Assembly: GCA_903813345.2 (NCBI GenBank)
Contig: CAIIXF020000002.1
Coordinates: forward strand, 12,668,150 to 12,732,149
From: Owenia fusiformis
Lineage: Eukaryota; Annelida; Polychaeta; Sabellida; Oweniidae
Length of the DNA: 64,000 nt
Reading direction: 5' to 3'
Within the stretch, counting starts at the first letter, position 1. Each line of letters begins with the position of its first letter. A program made the position numbers and the translations under genes. The notes beneath the pieces were generated by a model that had not been told where the DNA came from, did not search any database, and worked only from the letters and a program-made list of their open reading frames with translations. Below are positions 60,001 to 62,492 of the stretch, piece after piece.

Positions 60001-60579
60001 AAGTTGAGAGTTGATGACATCACTTCCTGCAAGAAATCTTAAAAGATGGCAGCTCACTGGAAATAAGCACTAGATTTTTAAATGATCAATATTGACCATA
60101 TTAAAACATTTTCCCATGTTTTGCTAAATATGGAAACTATATATATATGATTATAGCTACCATATCAAGAGAGAAAGGGTCTGGCAAGGAATATTCCTTT
60201 AACTTACGGTATCTGCCAAAGCTACTGCATCAAGCTCAATTTTGCCCAAGTGTCCACAAAATATCAGACTGATAGGGGCAATCAGAATCTGCCATAGCTG
60301 AGTAAGAACCTTAAGAGAATGATACAGTAAAGCATATAAACTCAATCATATAGGTAGGCTTTATATCTATAATACACAATCAAAATGTTATCAAATCATA
60401 ATAGCCATTAGATTAAATAGAGTGTTTATTGACCGCCAAAAATGATCCTTTTCAAAAGGACCCGTATAAAATGCTTTAAACTTTCCTTAGGGAATACTTA
60501 CTACAGGCCAGGCAAGCTTAATGACCTCTTTGAACTCATCCCAGTAGCCATGTTTAATCCCACAGCATCCCTGAACCAT
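1..60579 (-). CDS. MATE-family multidrug/toxin extrusion transporter (SLC47-like), 16 exons, 3' end beyond window
   Basis: Polytopic plasma-membrane antiporter family that exchanges organic cations for protons. Sixteen exons on the minus strand give about 475 residues, against about 570 in human MATE1; the missing part is the cytoplasmic tail beyond base 1. Family marks visible: FCGHLGK-ELDAV-LA (residues 43-58), GLVNVCDTLFSQAYGG (72-87), the GEYLLIFIPG helix (136-145), KYLQHQNIVYP (157-167), GSAWVQVIS (196-204), WWSYEVG (255-261), LGAQSIL (273-279), SIRVGQYLG (298-306) and AEGAIRGSGRQ (376-386). Exon phases agree at all junctions. Oddities: one extra base in exon 2, and Val254, Gln281 and Ser370 where human MATE1 has Glu273, Glu300 and Glu389; Glu259 matches Glu278. 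Intron 11 is about 37 kb and intron 8 about 12 kb, both filled with repeats. The start ATG is followed at once by the conserved DEFKEVIKLAWPV segment. Family call very sure; transport activity not proven by sequence. Confidence 0.93.
491..585 (-). CDS. MATE exon 15
   Basis: 95 bases: LWWGYSLGLIIVSSTLVLIV then CFTDWEKASKQ. Equivalent to GLWSGIIICTVFQAVCFLGF-LNWKKACQQ. Acceptor TTGTAG, donor GTTGGT, ends in phase 0. Confidence 0.94.
664..796 (-). CDS. MATE exon 14
   Basis: 133 bases: AVAEGAIRGSGRQLAGAIAV then FVGYYIIALPVGIPLMF and LTDLRAAG. The RGSG-Q-GAI--VGYY-IGLPIGI-LMF core is the strongest MATE signature in the window. Acceptor TTTCAG, donor GTAAAT. Confidence 0.96.
1060..1214 (-). repeat. 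tRNA-related SINE fragment (B-box)
   Basis: Minus strand carries GGTTCGATTCC (1166-1176), a perfect RNA polymerase III B box, inside a tRNA-like T-arm followed by a non-tRNA tail. The T stem has a mismatch and I see no good acceptor stem, so this is a SINE-type relic rather than a tRNA gene. Confidence 0.4.
1215..1601 (-). mobile_element. LINE 3' end, 5'-truncated
   Basis: An open frame of 78 codons on the minus strand contains CLCNQSVEDEIHILIDCPLH, the C-C-H-C zinc-knuckle module that ends many non-LTR retrotransposon reverse-transcriptase proteins. It is followed by an AT-rich 3' region and ends in AATAAATAC plus TTAC repeats (around 1218-1232), a typical LINE tail. Family not assigned. 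Confidence 0.6.
1853..2750. repeat. Fold-back element with GGGGCG-rich arms
   Basis: Two arms of about 430 bp (1853-2285 and 2325-2750) are reverse complements at very roughly 80 percent, with a short loop near 2290-2325. CCAAAACGCCCCG-type motifs recur at the outer ends and beside the loop. Each arm carries a roughly 90-codon open frame read outward (1943-2218 minus, 2335-2616 plus) whose predicted peptides are about 75 percent identical; I recognise no family. No clear target duplication seen. Lies in intron 13. Confidence 0.7.
2751..3496. other. Intron 13 remainder, nothing recognised
   Basis: AT-rich sequence between the fold-back and exon 13. I see no coding, RNA or repeat structure. 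Confidence 0.5.
3497..3566 (-). CDS. MATE exon 13
   Basis: 70 bases: Y-EVVEITANVLPIISLYQFF-SGNG. Corresponds to NLVAQVVPIYAVSHLFEAL; the FEAL glutamate (Glu389) is serine here. Acceptor TTTTCAG, donor GTAAGT, phase 0 at the end. Confidence 0.9.
3825..3900 (-). CDS. MATE exon 12
   Basis: 76 bases: G-VSSILLAIIFVTLRNYIP then RAFTDD. Corresponds to the helix before the YIFTTD motif of human MATE1. Acceptor TTTTTAG, donor GTAAG; phases match exon 11 (one base) and exon 13 (two bases). Confidence 0.9.
3901..4674. other. Start of intron 11 side sequence, nothing recognised
   Basis: AT-rich, no homologous exon. A short minus-strand stretch near 4450-4520 looks weakly exon-like but fails the phase test, because exons 11 and 12 already join. 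Confidence 0.5.
4675..6770. repeat. 58-bp satellite array, about 35 copies
   Basis: Tandem unit of 58 bp containing CTGTATACAGCATCCGAACA and CACTTCCTAACAGCCTGACA. From 4742 the copies are near identical, with a degenerate leader at 4675-4741 and a diverged last copy. Variants include CCATACAC versus CCGTACAC, GCGCCTGAC, and ACTGTATCCG. The last recurs about every 116 bp near 6141, 6257 and 6373, showing a local dimer-based higher-order repeat. Each unit contains the palindrome GTATAC. Sits in intron 11. Confidence 0.97.
6771..8400. other. Intron 11, nothing recognised
   Basis: AT-rich DNA. Small open frames at 7346-7561 and 7730-7978 (plus) have no recognisable domain and no supporting splice signals, so I do not call genes. 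Confidence 0.45.
8410..8585. repeat. Dispersed G/C-tract repeat (MITE- or SINE-like)
   Basis: Bounded by G and C runs and containing GGGCCCACTTTTGGG, then AGATCCGCCCCTG. The CAGGGGCGGATC end is a familiar start of short dispersed repeats in marine invertebrates. Similar G/C-run patches occur near 35000-35460, 36090, 37680 and 53080. Exact family and ends not resolved. Confidence 0.4.
8850..9172 (-). mobile_element. LINE relic, C-terminal zinc-knuckle region
   Basis: Minus-strand reading gives QGIYPTAVILKRYRI and then KICDFCDNIDNTAHFFL, the C-C-H knuckle at the end of non-LTR reverse transcriptases, followed in another frame by a 66-codon tail (8812-9012). Broken by frameshift and truncated at both ends. 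Different sequence from the fragment near 1400, so a separate insertion. Confidence 0.6.
9173..9728. other. Intron 11, nothing recognised
   Basis: AT-rich, no coding or repeat structure seen. Confidence 0.45.
9731..10304. mobile_element. Mariner-type non-autonomous element, TA target site
   Basis: Terminal inverted repeats start CAGTGTGTCTCAAAAAAA and end TTTTTTTGAGACACTCTG; the repeat arms extend about 115 bp inward (to TCTTTCTCGAATAA). Flanked by TA on both sides (9729-9730, 10305-10306). 574 bp with no transposase frame, so a MITE moved in trans. Arms differ at several sites, suggesting an old copy. Confidence 0.85.
10307..11827. other. Intron 11, nothing recognised
   Basis: AT-rich. Open frames at 10376-10657 (minus) and 10639-10890 (plus) match no family and lack supporting signals. 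A short TGACTTCTAGTCAGTC palindrome lies near 11190. Confidence 0.45.
13224..13900. repeat. 165-bp subrepeats with G-runs (unit 1 copy)
   Basis: Four tandem copies sharing CCATTAGGGGACTAGGTTGAG and a following poly-G run of variable length before ACTCCCAGTACT. The same block recurs in units 2 (15790-16460), 3 (18405-19230), 4 (21135-21800) and 5 (23700-24520) with four, five, four and five copies. Copy-number change here explains the unit length differences. Confidence 0.9.
13900..14260. repeat. AACC-rich tract and ATTGT microsatellite (unit 1 copy)
   Basis: Low-complexity CAACCAACCAAC-type sequence (13900-14160) followed by ATTGT repeats (14187-14232). Repeated at the same place in each unit; the ATTGT run length differs between units. 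Confidence 0.9.
14460..14671 (+). pseudogene. Exon-like block 1 of the macrosatellite unit (unit 2 copy shown)
   Basis: Preceded by TACTTTCAG and followed by GTACTG. It is itself an internal duplication of a roughly 95-bp segment beginning CTTGCCTTGGAGAGAACAAA and ending CTGCAGCATTT. A 112-codon open frame starting MERTKRTTKGKPQRIYN runs through it into the spacer and is kept in units 2 to 5 (14476, 17091, 19831, 22396). No recognisable domain. Equivalent blocks occur in every unit, and a diverged single copy lies at 39480-39600. Confidence 0.45.
14951..15083 (+). pseudogene. Exon-like block 2 of the macrosatellite unit (unit 2 copy)
   Basis: Acceptor CTTCCTACAG; donor after TATTGGAA (GTGACT). 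In the phase that joins block 3 it reads GYKAMTDLLESMKGMSLHSL then LRLYWK. A TAA in this frame just upstream (same in all units) means either the ATG of MTDLLES is a start or the block is dead. Protein family not recognised. Confidence 0.45.
15141..15288 (+). pseudogene. Exon-like block 3 of the macrosatellite unit (unit 2 copy, open)
   Basis: Acceptor TATCTTTCAG, donor GTAAGTAC. Enters after two bases of a codon left by block 2 (AA+G, lysine) and reads YNYERDAANTPKLGRQLDQ, then FDNFEPSGPVHV and IMGERCSCSCHQSTK, ending in phase 0. The other units lack one C at the ACACCC position and hit TAG soon after. The splice phases on both sides agree with blocks 2 and 4, which argues these are true exons of a host gene. 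Confidence 0.5.
15347..15432 (+). pseudogene. Exon-like block 4 of the macrosatellite unit, terminal exon
   Basis: Acceptor CTGTTTTCAG, phase 0: VPFQLGDEEPDDQRHNRDNS then CVPAT and a TAA stop in units 1, 4 and 5. Units 2 and 3 carry an 8-bp duplication (GTTCCTGC) that shifts the end of the frame. Acidic and hydrophilic, like a C-terminal tail. Same block in unit 1 near 12777, unit 3 near 17960, unit 4 near 20700 and unit 5 near 23266. Confidence 0.5.
17037..19775 (+). repeat. Macrosatellite unit 3
   Basis: 2739 bp with five copies of the 165-bp subrepeat, which accounts for its greater length. The ATTGT microsatellite at its start-side junction (16760-16850) is also longer than in its neighbours. 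Confidence 0.9.
19776..22340 (+). repeat. Macrosatellite unit 4
   Basis: 2565 bp with four subrepeats, the shortest unit. Otherwise near identical to units 3 and 5. Confidence 0.9.
22341..25049 (+). repeat. Macrosatellite unit 5
   Basis: 2709 bp with five subrepeats. Followed by the partial sixth unit at 25050. Confidence 0.9.
25354..26432 (+). repeat. 5' LTR
   Basis: 1079 bp, starts TGTGACAAAG and ends CGCCACA. Contains a TATAAAAAG-type box near 25938 and an AATAAAAG polyadenylation-type signal near 26265. Confidence 0.93.
27921..28241 (+). CDS. SOCS-box-like reading frame inside the LTR element
   Basis: Uninterrupted frame of 106 codons with ATG and TAA. The last 40 residues, from VPSTLKANCIIKIQDL to IPLPELFQKYLNF, fit the SOCS-box pattern (S-L---C---I, then LPLP--L--YL), which recruits elongin B/C and cullin-RING ubiquitin ligases and is usually the C-terminus of ankyrin-repeat (ASB) or SH2 proteins. 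The upstream part (KLDEFHIFRNC, FRYNSEKISKLQ-like) has no domain I can name. It lies between the LTRs, so it is most simply a captured piece of host gene. Assignment rests on a short motif. Confidence 0.5.
   Translation: MSINEHMSDAQIIVPGYIKLDEFHIFRNCHNSYVKKNGFVRYNSEKISKLQKKYENITEFFDFQDVPSTLKANCIIKIQDLVQIKDLKEIPLPELFQKYLNFLNIK
29461..30020 (+). repeat. 60-bp tandem repeat array inside the LTR element
   Basis: Nine to ten copies of a roughly 60-bp unit sharing GATGCCACCAAGAAGGCACA and ATATTCTTGG; later copies diverge (GGAAGGAGGAACGA). Unit length is close to twenty codons. No protein family recognised; it lies upstream of the gag-like region. Confidence 0.9.
31243..32321 (+). repeat. 3' LTR
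   Basis: Same length and, as far as I can compare by eye, same sequence as the copy at 25354. Preceded by a polypurine tract. Confidence 0.93.
32322..32404. repeat. Remainder of macrosatellite unit 6
   Basis: Picks up the unit sequence exactly where the LTR element interrupted it (ACTGCCTTGATTTCA, then CATGAAGCCATGTTTCAT) and loses similarity at about 32404. Marks the right end of the array. Confidence 0.85.
32405..33510. other. Intron 11, nothing recognised
   Basis: AT-rich. The open frame at 33011-33298 (plus) has no recognisable domain. Confidence 0.45.
33520..33765. repeat. Probable relic of the 46580-47745 fold-back family
   Basis: Shares CTTCAATCTC--TTATA, a GAAAC-rich stretch and the AGAATAAA block with 46905-47000, preceded by a G-run and ATTACTCCGAA as in 46660-46690. 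Roughly 70 percent similar by eye; ends not found. Confidence 0.4.
33766..34975. other. Intron 11, nothing recognised
   Basis: AT-rich. The open frames at 33758-33985 (minus), 33794-34033 (plus) and 34449-34667 (minus) overlap each other or lack any domain. Confidence 0.45.
34976..35450. repeat. Dispersed repeat with three internal tandem copies
   Basis: Begins with GCCCGTAGCCAACTTTTTG and G-runs. From about 35136 a unit of roughly 110 bp recurs three times (GGTGCATTCTGACCA, CAAATTTCGAAAAT, GGGGGTTCTCCCC). The minus-strand frames here are low-complexity and not genes. Confidence 0.65.
35480..35600. repeat. Dispersed repeat, related copy at 52980-53110
   Basis: TTTTCACCATTTTGAGCAGTTT and the following AAAAGTGAACCCCTTGG resemble 53017-53095 and, more weakly, 37690-37780. 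Ends not defined. Confidence 0.35.
35601..38500. other. Intron 11, low-complexity G/C runs, no gene
   Basis: Contains C-runs at 35890 and 36090, a G-run at 36834-36850, and G/C-run repeat debris at 37680-37800. A TATAAAAGGGG at 36672 followed by GGAATAAACG at 36758 resembles a small LTR promoter and polyadenylation pair, but I find no LTR ends. The frames at 37470-37652 and 37811-37999 are unremarkable. Confidence 0.4.
38506..38632. repeat. Direct duplication, copy A
   Basis: About 125 bp (CTAATGATATTATTATTTTA through GAGCAGATCAAGGGAAGAGA) repeated at 39005-39126 with a few differences, among them a short indel after TGTATTA. Confidence 0.9.
39005..39126. repeat. Direct duplication, copy B
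   Basis: Second copy of the 38506 segment, same orientation, about 370 bp downstream. No target duplication recognised; could be a segmental tandem duplication with loss of part of the middle. Confidence 0.9.
39455..39600 (+). repeat. Isolated diverged piece of the macrosatellite unit
   Basis: AAATCATTGGTGATTGTTTTC, then TTTTCAGGCTCAC and CGTGCCTTGGACTTG, and finally TTTGTGCTACATGTCTGCAG; clearly related to the left edge and exon-like block 1 of the array 14-27 kb away, but single and degenerate. Confidence 0.75.
39818..40823. mobile_element. Mariner-type non-autonomous element, 1006 bp, TA target site
   Basis: Terminal inverted repeats CAGGGTGGTCCAAAAAAAAG and the reverse (ending TTTTTGGACCACCCTG), continuing inward as GTGAACCCCTGCAAC. 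TA on both flanks (39816-39817, 40824-40825). No transposase frame recognised inside; a deletion derivative or MITE. Confidence 0.88.
40826..41147. other. Intron 11, nothing recognised
   Basis: AT-rich spacer between the mariner-type element and exon 11. Confidence 0.45.
41148..41256 (-). CDS. MATE exon 11
   Basis: 109 bases: VPAGVGVSCSIRVGQYLG then CDLHSYAIQTFRVCMIII. Corresponds to VPAGFSVAASVRVGNALG. Acceptor TTTCTAG, donor GTAAGAG, leaves one base that joins exon 12 to give glycine. The 37-kb repeat-filled intron follows. Confidence 0.92.
41435..41578. mobile_element. Short palindromic MITE, GC-rich core
   Basis: Starts ATGCCTGGGTCAC and ends GTGACCCAGGCAT, with inner arms built on ATCGGCCGGCGGCCGG. 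144 bp, in intron 10. Target duplication unclear (TA left, AA right). Confidence 0.7.
42005..42072 (-). CDS. MATE exon 10
   Basis: 68 bases: G-LLGTTSLGAQSILMQIASI-AYT. Corresponds to VELGAQSIVYELAIIVYM; the glutamate of YELA (Glu300) is glutamine here. Acceptor CATGTAG, donor GTACAG, ends in phase 0. Confidence 0.92.
42316..42429 (-). CDS. MATE exon 9 (helix 7, key acidic residues)
   Basis: 114 bases: GWSLDAFQHWGTYLKLAIPG then MLMICMVWWSYEVGTFLT. Human MATE1 reads CMEWWAYEVG here; the first glutamate (Glu273) is valine in this gene and the second (Glu278) is kept as Glu259. Acceptor ends CAG, donor GTGAG. Confidence 0.93.
42503..42605 (+). repeat. Dispersed repeat, inverted partner at 52430-52530
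   Basis: GTAAAATTACGATTTCTC, GGTGTCCAATCAA and TTGTTCCTGACACG recur as reverse complement at 52430-52530. The two copies lie 10 kb apart in intron 8. Confidence 0.7.
42905..43300. repeat. Degenerate tandem repeat of about 165-185 bp
   Basis: Two to three imperfect copies sharing TTGATCT/GTGATCTTC, TTGAGATCAATTG and TCACA-TGAG. Old. Confidence 0.4.
43417..43640 (-). pseudogene. SWIM zinc-finger fragment of a transposon-derived protein
   Basis: Minus strand reads KPSNRFVFSKSHYTWVEYNP, then SIDTITGWCCTCPLGSTIVG. The W-EY-P----SI--I-GW-C-C--G---VG pattern is the N-terminal half of SWIM-type zinc fingers found in transposase-related proteins that are common in invertebrate genomes. The expected C-x-H ligands after VG are not present, so the finger is incomplete and the copy is a relic. 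Confidence 0.45.
43700..44697. other. Intron 8, nothing recognised
   Basis: AT-rich; the small frames at 44153-44335 and 44401-44583 have no domain. Confidence 0.45.
44703..45551. mobile_element. Near-perfect 849-bp fold-back transposon, 5-bp target duplication
   Basis: Left arm (44703-45110) and right arm (45128-45551) are reverse complements with few differences. Ends CACCCTATGCAGACAGAGCC and its complement; flanked by GTTAA on both sides (44698-44702, 45552-45556). The loop is only about 20 bp near 45110-45128. A 63-codon frame (MNC-TIFTI-LIFGVKYTYLG) occurs in both arms simply because they are copies; no domain. Related copy at 62493. Confidence 0.92.
45557..46570. other. Intron 8, weak inverted repeat only
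   Basis: TCGGGAAGACAAAA near 45626 recurs inverted near 46018-46033, possibly the ends of an old MITE. Frames at 45723-46079 and 46020-46229 lie inside it and show no domain. Confidence 0.35.
46580..47745. mobile_element. Fold-back element with tandem 16-bp end repeats and 9-bp target duplication
   Basis: Left end (46580-46655) holds four to five copies of a 16-bp motif CAGTTGTCCGAAACCC; right end (47671-47745) holds the same motif inverted. Flanks ATTGACACC (46571-46579) and ATTGACCCC (47746-47754) look like a 9-bp target duplication with one change. The 1-kb interior is non-coding. This architecture is that of Foldback/Mutator-like elements. Confidence 0.82.
48109..48247. repeat. Hairpin repeat A
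   Basis: Imperfect palindrome running from GTTATGTAC to GTACATAAC, containing GGTTTGGATA...TATCCAAAACC and ATATGCA. Same design as the hairpin at 51531-51664. Confidence 0.7.
48480..50325 (+). mobile_element. LINE (Jockey/CR1-like), 5'-truncated, reverse transcriptase relic
   Basis: Reverse-transcriptase blocks in order: SSSPGPDGILPSLIKS (48584 on), NPSNYRPISVLSVFSKLLEK (48755), QFGFQKFNSTYMAI, TLDFSKAFDTINHDIL, GVPQGSVLGPLLFILYINEL, and the catalytic FADDTN (49240). The C-terminal part continues at 49476-50042 (LNYCNIIWGNT, LGPNLWNALPHDIK). The frame is broken at about 49303 and again before 49440. Ends with AATAAATTGAATTGAATTG repeats (50291-50320), a LINE-type 3' tail. The 5' half including endonuclease is absent. 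Confidence 0.92.
50546..50634. repeat. Hairpin repeat with CGCTCACTCG loop, first
   Basis: CACTTATATCCACTCATGGA and its complement flank a loop containing TTCGTTGCGCTCACTCG. Confidence 0.8.
50889..50995. repeat. Hairpin repeat with CGCTCACTCG loop, second
   Basis: ATCCTATGATTTACTCGTGA ... and its complement flank CTCGCTACGCTCACTCG; different stem, same loop motif as the hairpin at 50546. Confidence 0.8.
51531..51664. repeat. Hairpin repeat B
   Basis: Near-perfect stem from GTTATGCAATTGGAGGTTTT to its complement AAAACCTCCAAGTGCATAAC, inner TACAGGGAATATCCCGAG. Same GGTTTTGGATA core as hairpin A, suggesting a paired structure around the LINE-bearing composite. Confidence 0.85.
51740..52429. 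other. Intron 8, nothing recognised
   Basis: AT-rich spacer without coding or repeat structure that I can support. Confidence 0.45.
52430..52530 (-). repeat. Inverted partner of the 42503 repeat
   Basis: Reverse-complement match to 42503-42605 (GTGTCAGGAACA, TTGATTGGACATCAGG, GAGAAATCGTAATTTTACTG). Confidence 0.7.
52533..53870. repeat. Old inverted-repeat element with CCTTTCCCCAAAGTC ends
   Basis: The ends CACCTTTCCCCAAAGTC (52532) and GACTTTGGGGAAAGGCACC (53854-53872) are complementary, and the next 90 bp on each side keep a TGACGTCA site and a GGGCA-ATTT-CGCG block in the same order. Arms are diverged. A patch near 55290-55310 may be related. Confidence 0.5.
53880..54192. other. Intron 8, short perfect hairpin
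   Basis: AAAAGTTAAGGACCACT (54081) and AGTGGTCCTTAACTTTTT (54125) form a 17-bp stem with about a 27-bp loop; rest unremarkable. Confidence 0.6.
54193..54290 (-). CDS. MATE exon 8
   Basis: 98 bases: GSAWVQVISYGTMLVLHIIY then ILVTKVYENTWQ; equivalent to GSALANLISQYTLALLLFL-Y-ATW. Acceptor GTTTTAG, donor GTACGT. The following intron is about 12 kb. Confidence 0.92.
54706..54848 (-). CDS. MATE exon 7
   Basis: 143 bases encoding LNFFYQVFSKYLQHQNIVYP and then SLIIGAFANIVNAVLHYV, VIYVWNFGI. Acceptor TTTCCAG, donor GTAAG. Matches the FLYMLQVKYLLNQGIVLP region; the K-YL-Q-IV-P core is diagnostic for eukaryotic MATE. Confidence 0.92.
54849..56234. other. Intron 6, nothing recognised
   Basis: AT-rich; frames at 55608-55862 and 55672-55902 overlap on opposite strands and show no domain. 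Confidence 0.45.
56235..56277 (-). CDS. MATE exon 6
   Basis: 43 bases: K-GAGEYLLIFIPGIF, equivalent to the YVTIFIPALPA helix of human MATE1. Acceptor CATTACAG, donor GTAAGTG, ends in phase 0. Confidence 0.87.
56506..56605 (-). CDS. MATE exon 5
   Basis: 100 bases encoding helix 3: SLVIIFLAAMLLVPL, then NAESLLRAIGQNHQVA. Acceptor TTGTTTAG, donor GTAAAT. Enters in phase 1, leaves two bases. Confidence 0.88.
56799..56984. mobile_element. 186-bp MITE with about 40-bp terminal inverted repeats
   Basis: Starts GCCGAGACAACACAAGTCCC and ends GGGACTTGTGTTGTCTTGGC, one mismatch in the first 40 bp; flanked by TA on both sides (56797-56798, 56985-56986), as for Tc1/mariner-type MITEs. Lies in intron 4. 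Confidence 0.85.
57128..57176 (-). CDS. MATE exon 4
   Basis: 49 bases: AYGGTNKKMVGIYLQR plus one base; aligns with TYGS-NLKHVGVILQRS of human MATE1. Acceptor TTTGCAG, donor GTATGT, leaves phase 1. Too short to be found as an open frame; located by homology. Confidence 0.88.
57470..59198. repeat. Older fold-back element hosting a younger transposon
   Basis: CACTGTTCC, GGATGAACTTCCTGG, ATCGATTTAAACCT-like and ATAATTTGGCACAAAGC in the left arm (57470-57625) recur inverted in the right arm (58924-59198). Arms are diverged with indels. The element at 57625-58918 sits in its middle. A 15-bp perfect hairpin stem TCGCTTTTGTTACAT lies at 58923-58999. Confidence 0.75.
57625..58918. mobile_element. Non-autonomous DNA transposon, perfect 44-bp TIRs, 5-bp target duplication
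   Basis: Both ends read inward CACGGTGTATAACCCAAACG and on to GACGGAGCGTT, identical over 44 bp. Target duplication ACCAT (57620-57624, 58919-58923). The motif AAACGCTCC/GGAGCGTTT occurs about ten times, at both ends and through the interior (57693, 58079, 58112, 58478, 58854). No transposase frame. A short ATG frame (MAANEDSTMT) with a GTAAG donor lies near the right end on the minus strand. Confidence 0.9.
59217..59285 (-). CDS. MATE exon 3
   Basis: 23 codons, MINVFGICIGTGLVNVCDT then LFSQ; matches the INVTG...CDTLISQ segment of vertebrate MATE1. Acceptor TTTTCAG, donor GTAATC, phase 0 at both ends. Confidence 0.9.
59596..60198. mobile_element. TTAA-target MITE (piggyBac-type), inserted beside a splice donor
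   Basis: Ends AGGAATATTCCTTGCCA and TGGCAAGGAATATTCCT, flanked by TTAA (59592-59595, 60199-60202). Long arms of about 180 bp share ATGGTAGCTATAA, GTTTTGCTAAA and GAAGTGATGTCAT. No transposase. Sits in intron 2; its right TTAA overlaps bases +6 to +9 of the donor of MATE exon 2. Confidence 0.9.
60208..60310 (-). CDS. MATE exon 2, contains one extra base
   Basis: Encodes the end of helix 1 and start of helix 2 (VLTQLWQILIAPISLIFCG, then HLGK). It is 103 bases long, whereas phase 0 at both ends needs a multiple of three. The run of five A (minus strand, around 60240-60244) inside the codons for GK-IELDA has one base too many; with four A the conserved ELDAVALADT reads through. Either an assembly or base-calling slip in a homopolymer or a real frameshift. 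Donor GTAAG is followed directly by the TTAA of a MITE. Confidence 0.85.
60502..60579 (-). CDS. MATE exon 1 (start codon)
   Basis: 26 codons beginning MVQGCCGIKHGYWDEFKE and ending LAWPV, followed by a GTAAGT donor. Start chosen as the only ATG before the conserved first helix. Ends in phase 0. Any 5' UTR exon would lie at higher coordinates and is not identified. Confidence 0.88.
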
Positions 60580-60599
60580 CTTGCAATTGAAGTCCAAAT

Positions 60600-62040
60600 T
60601 GCTTAAACGCCACTACCTATTATTGGAGTGAAAGAGAAATGTGTCCTAAACTATCAAATTGATCTTAAACTGAGAGTTTCTGCAAGGCAAAAATTTCATT
60701 CTCACAATATTGAGACAATTGCTTACTATTATACAGAATAAAAAAGAAGGAAATATATTTATTTTATTTTTATGAATATCTAAAGATGTGCTGTAGTGTA
60801 TCCGGGGTACTTTGTTTTGAATTCGATCTTCATTAATTTTTACCTGAAATATGTCCAGTATCCCTTCCTTCCTAAAAACCCATAGCGCCTTTTTAACTTG
60901 TAAACAAACCCGTGAATCAAGAAATTAAAAAGCACGAAGAGCAAGTCCTGGATAACCAAAATATTATACTTTACGTACCTGTTTCTGATTTCAACTCTAA
61001 TATGATTATTTTAAGATCAAAGTTATGTATCTGTGTTTTATGTGCCAGATGAAACTGGTTTAAACTATTGGGTTCATTTTTTGATAAACGAATGGTGAAG
61101 AGCTTATTTGACATATGTCTCTGCACCACCATTCACAAGGGTGAAAACAAACCAAGTGTCACATCAGTGCACCATTAGACTATTGTTGAAATGTATTTCA
61201 ATATGTGAATGCTTTGTAGGTTATTATTCCAACATAATATCGGTCCATAATTTTGCTTAGCAACCACCTAACAACGCGACGGCATACACATCAAATTAGT
61301 GAAATTGAATAATTGGGGGGGGGGGGGGGTAGGGGGAATAAAAATTATATTTATCAGAAATATGCCAAAAATTCATGAGTAATTTGTGAAGAAAACGCGA
61401 TTCGCGAATACTTTGCGGTTAACTGTTTTTACCTTTAAAAATACATAAGATCGATTTTTATGAGATTTAGCATATTGAAAATTTATTGCTAAATAGTTAT
61501 CTATCAAACAGTGCAATCATCATCACTTCCCATCAGCATCTAGCCGAATTTTAGGCATAGGATATATATCACCTCTTTATTGTTTTCATTTGAGTCCCAT
61601 CGTGGCTCATCGAATCCCACGACTGTGGAAGAACATGTCAAAGTGAGCGATTGCAACCTACAATGGCTACTAAAGCGACAAAATCATTGTTTCCACCTAC
61701 TCCTGTATGATATTGATATCAGAAAGGGGCTTAGATTACCAGTTAAAATAGAAGAATATATTTCATCAGTAATATACCCAATAATACCCATGCTTGATAA
61801 CATCAATTTGGATAAAAAATGTTAAAAATGTTACCATTTGATCTTCCAAGCCTTGAAGGCAAACATATTAGACATGTTAGAAGTTTGGCCGAGCTGAATT
61901 TTTTTAATCGACATAGTTTGATGGAAAACAAACAGCAAATTGAATGAATTATTTCAAAACGTTCTAGATTGACGTATTTAAATGTAATATGTCTGTTATA
62001 TTTTTATTCAATTAACAATAGTTTTTGGCTCACACAGAGC
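60600..62040. other. Upstream of the MATE start, nothing recognised
   Basis: Expected to hold promoter or 5' UTR sequence. A G-run lies at 61315-61331. The 81-codon frame at 61580-61825 (plus) has no domain I can name. I see no convincing TATA box or first exon. Confidence 0.4.
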
Positions 62041-62260
62041 CTATGATATTGACTAGGCGTCCGTCCGTTCGTCCGTCAACATTGGCCGCACAAATTAATT
62101 AAAACTGCGTTTCGTATTAAGTCATATCAACCTTCATTTTATGTATAACCATAGTGGTAGACTGTAAATCTAGTAAATCTAGTAAAACTAGTAAATCTAG
62201 TAAATCTAGTAAATCTAGTAAAATCTTGTAAAATCTTGTAAAAACTTGATTATTCAATGT
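62041..62260. repeat. CGTCCGTCCGTTCGTCCGTC relic and TAAATCTAG microsatellite
   Basis: The GTCCGTCCGTTCGTCCGTCA stretch (62069-62089) is a frequent end motif of dispersed repeats in animals. It is followed at 62164-62230 by about seven copies of a 9-10 bp unit TAAATCTAG. Confidence 0.55.
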
Positions 62261-62492
62261 CTAAGATATAAAGTGCAAATGTCGAAAAAGCACTGAAAAT
62301 GCCTTTGTATGAATGAAATGAACATGTAGAAAAAATTCTACCTTTTATTTCATTATATTTAGTTACAAAACAACTATATGTTAGTACTGGATAACAAATG
62401 GTACACCCATTTTATCATCATACACAACCCACCCAAGAAGCATGCTCTATTAACAAATTAAGCCACACATTTAAGGACTGAGGGGACAATGC

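Noticed and set aside
61580-61825. 81-codon plus-strand frame
   Set aside because: No recognisable domain, splice context or repeat; chance frame most likely.
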